From Macrotrachela quadricornifera (taxonomy: Eukaryota; Rotifera; Eurotatoria; Philodinida; Philodinidae): a DNA stretch of 64,000 nucleotides. Under the pieces are notes generated by a model. It had not been told where the DNA came from. It was given only the letters and a program-made list of their open reading frames with translations, and searched no databases. Shown one piece after another: positions 56,486-64,000 of the stretch (within the stretch, counting starts at the first letter, position 1; the number at the start of each line of letters is the position of its first letter). The position numbers and the translations under genes are program-made. The stretch lies in assembly GCA_022393335.1 (NCBI GenBank), contig JAJEKB010021353.1:391730-455729 (forward strand), written 5' to 3'.

Positions 56486-59470
56486 GATATGGTGTCCTTT
56501 GAGCGAAAAACCAATGAGCGAACGTCTTTTCAGCGAAAAACAAAATGGCGAAACCATATTTCAGCGAAAGTACATATAAGCGAAAAGTAAATTCGCGAAA
56601 GACAAAGTGGCGAAAAAACAGATTAGCGAAAAATAAATTAGCGAATGTGCAAAGTAGCGAAAATCAATATCGCGAGAGTTGTTTCAGCGAATTTTTTTCG
56701 ATTAAATTTCGACTATTTATCAGTAACAGTGATCCAGAGTACTGGCTGTGTGCAAGTCATAACTCTCGTCTGTTATAATCAAATGATTCACAAATATATT
56801 TTATTGTTTTCCTATTCTGGTATGTATTTTAACGTACTGGTCTGTTATTCTATTCTACTCTTTTTTTTCTCGGTGGATATTCTTATACACATAATACTCA
56901 TTCACTGCTGTTATGGTCTTCACCTACGATTAGATCATATTGTTATCACTTGTATTTTCACTTGTATATAACGTATTAGTTTATCCTTAAGAAAACTTCA
57001 CATACATTCAACAAAAACGTATTAGTTATTTATATTTAAGGTTCGTCATGAGAGGAATATTCCTGTAAATCAATATCTCTCCTTTGGAAAACCTTGATTT
57101 ACTGATAATGGGAGAAAACCAAAAGAAACGATAGAAAAATACCTCATAGAACGAAATAAATAAATAAATATAGATAACATTATGTGTATGCAAGGAAAGA
57201 AAGAAAGAGAATACATATATATGGATAATTCCTTTAGCACAATTTCTTTTCTACAGCATGTCGTTAATACATGCCATAACACATATATACATTTTTTCCC
57301 TTTTCTTTGATTCTGTGACTTGTGACACCTGTCAAAAGTACATGTATTTTATTTTCATTCTATTATGATATAGAATTTTCCCCGTTCTGCTCAACAACAG
57401 GATTCTTCCTTCTGTTATTCTCTCATGTATTTTCCCTATAACGCGATCGGATACTACCATATCTAGGTATCACTCTTGAACCTATATATACTCACGGATT
57501 TTCATAATAAAAGGGTTTAATTAACAAGCAATAAAAATCAAAAGTTACAAGTGCACGTACATCATTCATTTTCTTGGTTCAACAAGTTAAATATGTCTGA
57601 TCCAACGGCACTTTCATTTACTACCTCGAATCGTGGTAAAACTCTTTTGATTTATTCAGGGTATATCTATCGACTGAAAAAATCAACACCAAAGGTTAAA
57701 TATTGGGCTTGTAACTCAGCTGGTTGTGCCGCCAACGTTCATATCGATGATAACAATCATTTTCGCAAAGCTAATGGTCATCATCATCATATCCCTTCAC
57801 CTAAATCGATCGACCTGCGAGATCTAAAAAAGAAGATCAAAGACAGAGTGGAAGCAGAAACAACCTCTATACCTAAAATATATGAAGAGGAACTTGCTCG
57901 TTGTAATTTATGTGACATTGCATTAACTCTTGCACCTACTGCAAATGAAGCTAGTAAGTTTTTCTTCGTCGAAATTTGTATTATTTTCCCATATGCTATA
58001 GAATCTGGTCTAAATCGTGCTCGTCGAAAAATAACTCCTCCAATACCAGCATCCGCTGATTTTGATATTCCTAATTTCTATCGACAAACACTGAAGAACG
58101 AGCCATTCATTTGTACGGACAAGATGATAAAGGGAAAAAGAATGATTATCTTTGCTACTGATAAACAGCTCGAATTATTATTTTCATCTGAATGGATTTT
58201 TTTGGACGGAACTTTTGACAGTTGTCCAGCACAATTTCAACAACTTTATACAATTCACTGCTTGAAATATCAGCAAAGTAGATCCTCAAGTTATCTGAGT
58301 TTTCTACTTTATTTGTGTTTTTTAGGCTTCCCTTGTGCTATCAGTCTTCTGTCAGGAAAAACCAGTGATATTTATCGACAATTATTTTTAGAGCTTCATC
58401 ATCATGCTACCCGGTTGAATTTGAAATTCGAATCGAAACATATCATGTCAGACTTTGAGATGTCTTTGATTAAGGTGGTAAAACAGAAGGTTTGTTTCTT
58501 CTGAATTTATAATTTGATCATTAGTTTTACGCACTAGTTTCCCATTGCAAAACATCATGGATGTTATTTTCACTACTGTCAATCACTTTACAAGCATGTT
58601 CAATTACTTGGTCTTGCTGTGTCATCTCTTGATGATGAAAATATTCGTTCAGCTTGTAGGAGTACAATGGCACTTGCGCTTCTTCCACTTGAACATGTTG
58701 AACAAGCCTTTGAGCTTATCAAAAACAATTCACCTGCGGAAATGATAGATTTCTTCAAATATTTTGAAAAACAATGGATGAAACGTGTACCTTCAAGATA
58801 CTGAAATGTATCAAATCTTGAATTCCGCACGAATAATTTTGTCGAAGGTAGTCCTCTGTCTCATACTGAAAACGTATATACTTCGCTTGGCACATAGGCT
58901 GGCACAATAAATTCAATAATCGGGTCGACAAACATCATCCGAATGTTTGGCACTTGTTCGAATACTTGAAGCGAGAAGAACTTACGTTTCGCCAACAAAT
59001 AGGAAAAAATAAATAGCGGTTCTCGAAAAAAATTGGTCAATAAGAACTGCATCATTCAAGAAGCTGTTCAAACATTAACTGGACGTCATGAACGAAAAGA
59101 AATCGACCTGGCCAAATTTGTTGATTGATTAGCTGCACTCATTGCTCAAAATGGGAAGAAATCTACGTAAATGTTTCTCTTTAATTTAGTTTTTCTATTT
59201 TTAATTTCATATCATTTTATATCTATATATCTTAAATTTGCTGCTTAAATAAAGTTCAACATAATCTTTACTTAGTTCGAAGTGAAAATTTTCGCCATTT
59301 TATGTTTCGCTATTTTGCTTTTCGCGATTCGCGCAAAAGCATTTTCGCTATCCAATTTTTTCGCTGAATTTTACTTTCGCTAATGGCTTGTTTCGCTGAT
59401 TTTTTTTTCGCTCCTTTGTTTTCGCTGAAAAGTTTCGCTGTTTTTTGTTTCGCTGAATGGCTACCATACC
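56486..59470. mobile_element. 2985-bp MULE transposon with GCGAAA-rich ends
   Basis: Flanked by ATAATTAG (56478-56485 and 59471-59478), an 8-bp duplication. The ends are GATATGGTGTCCTTTGAGCG and, inverted, GGTATGGTAGCCATTCAGCG. About 200 bp at each end consists of irregularly spaced GCGAAA (left) or TTTCGC (right) words. It carries one transposase gene on the plus strand. Removal restores the host frame as SNY-FES, proving the boundaries. Confidence 0.92.
57551..59169 (+). pseudogene. FLYWCH-MULE transposase with introns, lightly damaged
   Basis: The start is probably ATG at 57593 (MSDPTALSFTTSNRGKTLLI). FLYWCH zinc finger: YIYRLKKSTPKVKYWACNSA, GCAANVHIDD and HHHH-type ending. The MULE DDE domain is spread over exons: introns are 57954-58001, 58278-58325 and about 58491-58536. 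Motifs: WIFLDGTFDSCPAQFQQLYT (first Asp), QSFPCAISLLSGKTS made by splice 2, HIMSDFEMSLIKVVKQ (second Asp), and after splice 3 FPIAKHHGCYFHYCQSLYKH. TGA at 58801-58803 stands where NVSNLEFRTNNF-type sequence continues. A short extra segment follows, then GWHNKFNNRVD, HHPNVWHLFEYLKREELTF and a further stop before a tail ending near 59169. Two or three lesions, otherwise full length (about 480 residues). Confidence 0.85.
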
Positions 59471-59769
59471 ATAATTAGACTTTAAGTCATTCATATTAGT
59501 GAAGCAATAGTCAATCTGTGTTTTAGCATTAGTTGAACTTTTATTTAATTTATTAATCAGAATCAACCCGAATGACTCCGTATATTCAATGAATTTGTGA
59601 CTGATTTTTATCTTCAAATTTATATTGAAATCACCAACAACAATTATATCTTCACAGAATCTTTTTGAAATAGATATAACTTCATTGATATGTCGTTTTA
59701 AGACATCACATGATGAATTTGGTGAATTGTAAATGGAAATAATGAGTCTATAGTCTTTTTTATTTCAAA

Positions 59770-60271
59770 CTGAATTCTAAAATAAAAAAAACCCGGCAAC
59801 GTCTTCCGAATCAAACGTTTCTCGCTTGGTACTACGTAGTCTCACTTAAAACCCTTAGTTCTCCATATATCCGCAAAGTCCTCCCTTAGTTCCCCATACA
59901 TGGGGGACTAAAACCTATAGTCCGCCAAAACCCAAGCTCACCTTCACCCTCACTGACCCCCTCACCCTCAGTCACTCCCCCTCATCCTTCTCTCTTCCCC
60001 CTTCGCTCTAGACTCACATTTCAGTTTGAAATCAATTATTATTTGTATTTGTTAAATTCAGACTGAAACTAAATATACCATAGTATGGCCGTTTCACATT
60101 CTTTGACTTTATTAGTTGTTCATTAATTCTTGAAATACGTTCAATAGAAAAAGGACACTTTCAATGATATGTAAAAATGAAACATCTGAAAGTTTTGAGT
60201 CGAAAGAGCTGCCTAATGTATCTGTTAGTATCCAAGATGATGCATACGGACGCTAAACGAAAGATTAAGAT
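59770..60271. other. Low-complexity CT-rich stretch
   Basis: At 59840-60010 there are repeated CTTAGTTCCCCATA / GGGGGACTAAAA words (partly palindromic) and CTCACCCTCA pyrimidine repeats. No gene is supported. Confidence 0.5.
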
Positions 60272-60344
60272 GTCCTTCTAATCTAACTGGCTAAGACATG
60301 TGCCCGGATAGCAGGAGATGTGGGTTCGATCCCCACGAAGGTCA
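60272..60344 (+). repeat. tRNA-derived sequence, copy 1 (SINE-like or tRNA pseudogene)
   Basis: A tRNA-like unit: acceptor strands GTCCTTC and GAAGGTC (one mismatch), a D-arm TCTAACTGGCTAAGA, a T arm GTGGG TTCGATC CCCAC with perfect pairing, and a B-box match GGTTCGATCC. The anticodon stem/loop is imperfect (loop CCGGATA lacks the invariant T33), so it is probably not a working tRNA. It is followed by TTTTT at 60347. Similarity to a second copy at 62158 extends about 30 bp upstream and 80 bp downstream, including a conserved hairpin GTCAC/GTGAC. Nearest in style to tRNA-Arg. Confidence 0.7.
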
Positions 60345-60699
60345 TCTTTTTCTTCGTTCTGTCACATAACATCAGTGACATTGCTTGTCTCTTTCGTTCT
60401 ATACATATTAGAGCTAACAGCATCTTCCCTCTTTTTTTTTCCTTTCTGTCTCCATTCTTTTCTCCTTCTACAGTAGCTATTCGTATCGCTCTTTATGCAC
60501 AGGGTCGAAAAAAAGGCCTTTTTGTAGGCTCTTCTACCTACTTGATGATTTTTTCGTTACATTGAAACGATAGTGGTTTATGCATCAGTGATCACCACAG
60601 TAGAGAAGAGATTAAAAGCGTGTATTCGTCTCATTTTTATTTAGCTTTTTTCTTTCGTTTAGATTCACAGCTAGTGTATTCATCCGTTCTTCTTCGGGT
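60345..60699. other. Downstream of tRNA-derived copy 1
   Basis: The first 80 bp belong to the repeat shared with 62232-62310. The rest holds no recognised feature. Confidence 0.4.
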
Positions 60700-61130
60700 A
60701 TTTTAATGGTATTTTTTTTTAATATTCGCTTGTTCAAGCATAATTTTTTTCTCGAAAGATTCGTCTTTTAATTCTCTACAAAACAGTACATTTTTTTAAT
60801 TAATATTAATAAAATCTATTATTTTTAAAAAACACGCTAGCAACAAATAGATCCATAATGAACAACTTTGTCTCTTTCATCGACCACCAACATTAACTAT
60901 CAATTAGCCTAGACTTAAGTCCATCGAAAAACAGTTCACGAAGAAGTTCTTTTACAAAGTGGTTCATGATGAATGTATTCGTTGCTAGCATCTTCTTTTA
61001 AACTAATAGATTTTATTTATATTAATAAAAACAATATACTGCTTCGTAGAGAATTAAAAGATCAATCCTTTGATGAAAAATTATGTTTGAATAAGTGAAT
61101 ATTAAAAGAGATATCATTAAAATACTGCTA
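60700..61130. repeat. Imperfect palindrome, arms about 180 bp
   Basis: The left arm TTAATATTCGCTTGTTCAAG, then CTTTTAATTCTCTAC, recurs inverted on the right as GTAGAGAATTAAAAG, then TTGAATAAGTGAATATTAAA. The inner part GCTAGCAACAAATAGAT-type also repeats inverted (TATTCGTTGCTAGC). Foldback element or inverted duplication. Confidence 0.8.
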
Positions 61131-62157
61131 TGATCATTCTTTTTGGAATACCGTTATTTCTGCTCAGTCTATGTTATTCGAAATGATATCTTTTCATATC
61201 AGAGTTCGTTACCCAAGTGGAAAATGTTCTTTAGAGTTCTCTTCAGGGCTGCCAAATCTAAATTTAGAAAACCAAATGTTCATGAGATAAAAACTAGAAA
61301 TTGATCAGGAGATCTTTGTTTGAAAGCAGTAGAATAATCCAGAAGATTTTTATTAAAATTAGGAAACTCTTGATTGTTTTAGTTCGAAAAAAATTGAATT
61401 TTTTTCGACCAGAAATTAAAGTTTTCTCCTGATAGGTTGATTGTGACACATTCTTCTATGTAATATTACGTATATATGAGAAAAATAAATGTAATTATAT
61501 GTTCCGTTTCATTATTTATTTCGAAATCGATCACAAAAGGTACAAAAGAAAGAATATTTTTGTTCTTGTGAATGTGCAAGAATATCAGCAGCCCCCGAAC
61601 GAATCAGGGCTAATGAAGACGTCTCTTGATTTTTTCGAACTTTTTTCGCAACCTACGTTAATATACTGTCCACACTCTAAAAATAGGTTTATCACTAGAT
61701 CTTGAAAGTTCCGTACCCAAGTACAGAACTAAGTTGGATTTTGTAAAATGAAAATCATTTGGCATTTTTTGCACTAAGCTTCTTTTCGTTTCGAAAAATT
61801 CCTTAGATTTAGTATAAAATCCTGGCCAAAATTATAGAACCACCTGTTCGCATTCAATTGTTTGCTCGCTCTATTCGCATGTGAGATCAGGTTTTCTGTA
61901 TGCGACTGTCATGTTTGAGACAACAACTGTTTACTAAAATCTATTGATTTTTGATTGGCTCAACTTTCAGGATAAATGTACTATTTTCGTGATATCGGCA
62001 TTAAAGCGAAGTTAATTCGGGTTGAAAGCTACATAGGTATCTAACACAGCTAGTTTCGAAAATTTTTTTTAGAAAGAAAACTTTGCAAAATGATCTATAT
62101 TTGAATTTATGTTAGCGTCCAGATGATACCTTCTGGCGCAAAATGAAAGATAAAGTT
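61131..62157. other. Non-coding stretch
   Basis: No gene is supported. Near 61246, CAGGGCTGCCAAATC and TCTCCTGAT words resemble the sequence at 28850-28990 (CAGGGTTGTCGAAC, TCTCCTGATTTTC), so a diverged repeat family is likely. Confidence 0.4.
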
Positions 62158-62231
62158 GTCCTTCTAGTCTAATCGGCTAAAACATCTGCCCGGATAGCAG
62201 AAGATACATGGTTCGAGTACCGTGAAGAGCA
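62158..62231 (+). repeat. tRNA-derived sequence, copy 2
   Basis: Aligned with copy 1 throughout: GTCCTTCTAGTCTAATCGGC, an anticodon stem TCTGC / GCAGA with perfect pairing around CCGGATA, and GGTTCGAGTACC (degenerate B box). The T arm and acceptor (GAAGAGC) are weaker than in copy 1. The downstream hairpin GTCAC (10 nt loop) GTGAC is conserved. Confidence 0.7.
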
Positions 62232-64000
62232 TCTTTTTCTTTCGTTCTGTCACACTAAGATTAGTGACACTGTTCGTTCCAGCTCTACGTACATATCAGC
62301 TAACGATTTATAACTATATGATGTTGAAAAAATTATTACGCCCTCTCTACAACTTAAAGTATCAATGAGATCATAAATACATATTATATGAAATTAAAGC
62401 GCGTCGAAAGCGGGATTTACTACTACTACATAGTAAAGATTATAAAGACTTTTAATGTCGAACTGAAGAAGTTTTATGCTTTCAGAAACTTTGATACATT
62501 TAACAAAACCGTTTGAGATTTTAGAAATATTCCGCGAGTTTGACATCTTTCATTTGAAAGCTTTTGAATTTTCAGAAAAATAGGATAGAGTTTTGGATTT
62601 TTCACACGGAGCTATCGTGTAATCCTTATAGAAATGTCAAGATTCGTGTTGCTAAGGGTTATGTTCCCAAAAGAGTACCAACACACTTCATAATACGATT
62701 TTATGTGTTTTGAAGCGCCTGGAATGGTTTTAATGTTCTGTTACTCTTTTTCTTAACCGCATACTAACGTCAAAAGCACATTCATTTGTGTGCCGTTCCC
62801 AATTCTTACGATGAGAACAAAAAACCATTTAGATGTTCTCGATCTTCGGGAACAGAACCAGAAATGGAAACCCCTAATATAAAGTAAATCACGTTTTAAT
62901 AAATGAACCATTTGAGTGACAACAAACTGGTCCAGAAGATATGATTTGCGAACATATTAGAAGATTCAGGCCTTACAATGTAACAGTTACTAAACTATTT
63001 CGCAATTGCTTCTGTGTTAGTCGTTTTTTTATTCTCTATTTCTTGTGGATTTTGATAACTAAAGATGGAGGAACTTACACTTAGCAGAAAGACGAAACGA
63101 ATATAGGAGAAAAAGAACGACCTATTCGCGTCCTATGCGATCAGGCTTTTCCCACCATTGTATCTTATTGTCTATATTTTACAATAAAAACTGAACGGCA
63201 AATACGATTCTATCATATTTGTGTGAAAATCTCTAATCTTTTCTTTTGTTATTGTGAGTTTTCGCTGCACTCTTCTGCAAGTTGTTATGAACGAGAAATA
63301 TTTAGGTCTAATCAGGAAGGTTGAAATTATGCATAAAACATGCTAATTTATTAAGTCATATATGTTTTGACGCTCTGACGATTCAAAGTCAGACCAATTT
63401 ATCGCATGGGGATGATTCATCTACAACTGCAATGGCAATTACATCTGCCTCCACTAGTCATATAAAAGATTCGATACGACTAATATCATATCTGTACGAT
63501 GCCCATTGACTTTGACGAAAAAGCTTTATGCGGTCGCATGTCTACAAGCCTACACAAGAGTAGCTTTCGAAGCTACTTTTCATGATGTTGACTACACTTG
63601 GAACTCTACCGTGATTTACTTTTAACAGATATGTGCTCAAATCGGATTGTGAGACAGAAACAGCCGAGTATGAATCAGTTCTGGAAGAGAAAATAGTTTT
63701 TTGATCGTGTCGGTTTCCCCGTAAATTTCATTCTAATCGAAATGCAAAACTAGGAACTGACATAGCATTGTAAAAGGATTATTTAGTGACGGTATTTGGG
63801 CTTTCATGCTGGGAAAATCATATTAAAAGATCCTCCTTCTTAATAGAAGACCTCTCTGGAAAGATTGTATGCTTGGATACAATAAAAAACCCAAGATCTT
63901 GTATTATGGAGAAGGATTTAGTTGCCACAAGTATGACTATCGGATAAAATCTATTTAAACTTTAACTATTTAGACTTATATTTTTACCATAAATAGATTT
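62232..64000. other. Terminal stretch without a recognised gene
   Basis: The first 80 bp are the tail of the tRNA-derived repeat. Beyond that, I see no supported gene or element to the window end; short open frames such as the one at 63321-63509 have no recognisable content. Confidence 0.45.

Larger units (their letters stand above)
55629..59769 (-). pseudogene. Endonuclease-OTU protease polyprotein remnant (Helentron-like), split by a MULE
   Basis: A single minus-strand frame, once the 2985-bp insertion at 56486-59470 is removed with one ATAATTAG copy. Endonuclease (EEP) domain: YRLIISIYNSPNSSCDV, then DIIVVGDFNINLKIK with the GDFN catalytic block, TQIDYCFTNMNDLKSNY, and after the insertion FESLTSFHKPIWIRKHG with the final S/TxHxP-type His. 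A spacer with two diverged copies of the repeat FSLKDLKIYD..SDMMEVDE follows, then an OTU cysteine-protease domain: TTADGNCLYSSLSIVL (catalytic Cys) and NGTHYDALLPFE (catalytic His), only about 70 residues apart, so part of OTU is deleted. Nonsense codons lie at 56337-56339 and near 55871. Endonuclease plus OTU next to each other is known from Helentron-type rolling-circle elements; Rep and helicase are not present here. Confidence 0.75.

Noticed and set aside
60272..60344. Functional tRNA gene
   Set aside because: Missing T33, an acceptor mismatch and a second diverged copy with shared flanks argue for a tRNA-derived repeat.
63321..63509. 62-codon open frame near the window end
   Set aside because: No recognisable content; could be an exon but cannot be supported.

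Overview
The window looks like a gene-poor, transposon-rich stretch of an AT-rich animal genome, most probably a bdelloid rotifer (Adineta/Rotaria type). Reasons: GT-AG introns of about 45-70 bp; an Athena/Penelope-like reverse transcriptase gene that keeps spliceosomal introns and has no visible endonuclease; several genes of bacterial or fungal type inside intron-containing eukaryotic sequence; and a dense mix of low-copy DNA transposons and their short derivatives. The species is inferred, not proven.

Layout. 1-5 kb: decayed cytochrome P450, a GNAT acetyltransferase split by a 708-bp TTAA-flanked element, a beta-propeller-like gene with one frameshift, and an F-box exon. 5.7-7.9 kb: complete but mutated piggyBac. 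8.6-12.4 kb: the best host gene, a six-exon alpha-L-rhamnosidase (GH78, 1004 aa) with a signal peptide. 13.2-14.2 kb: broken polysaccharide pyruvyl transferase gene, with two hammerhead ribozymes just upstream of it. 15.3-21.7 kb: a second piggyBac, abutted by an intron-containing Penelope-like element, followed by another hammerhead ribozyme. 21.9-22.6 kb: hAT transposase remnant. 24.5-27.3 kb: three small secreted-protein genes (double-psi beta-barrel, double ShKT, 8-cysteine basic peptide). 28-33 kb: mariner remnant, foldback elements and a 993-bp TIR element. 34.1-35.1 kb: NHL-repeat gene. 35.5-41.2 kb: a 5.66-kb hAT-like element with inverted subterminal minisatellites. 41.3-43.4 kb: palindrome and a dispersed 640-bp repeat split by an 818-bp hAT-type element. 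43.5-50.0 kb: Ty3/gypsy LTR retrotransposon with a second 725-bp TTAA element in pol. 50.0-50.8 kb: death-effector-domain gene. 53.3 kb: phage/bacterial-type zinc-knuckle gene. 55.6-59.8 kb: endonuclease-OTU (Helentron-like) gene split by a 2985-bp FLYWCH/MULE transposon. 60-62.3 kb: two copies of a tRNA-derived repeat and a foldback element.

The clearest unusual signals are: (i) hammerhead ribozymes readable at base-pair level in Penelope-type sequence; (ii) three insertions (GNAT, gypsy pol, endonuclease-OTU) whose removal with one target-site copy restores the reading frame exactly; (iii) paired hAT-type ends with 8-bp target duplications, one delimiting a 5.66-kb element carrying inverted minisatellite arrays; and (iv) a small cluster of secreted cysteine-rich genes. 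Many genes carry only one or two lesions, so some breaks may be assembly errors in homopolymers rather than true decay.
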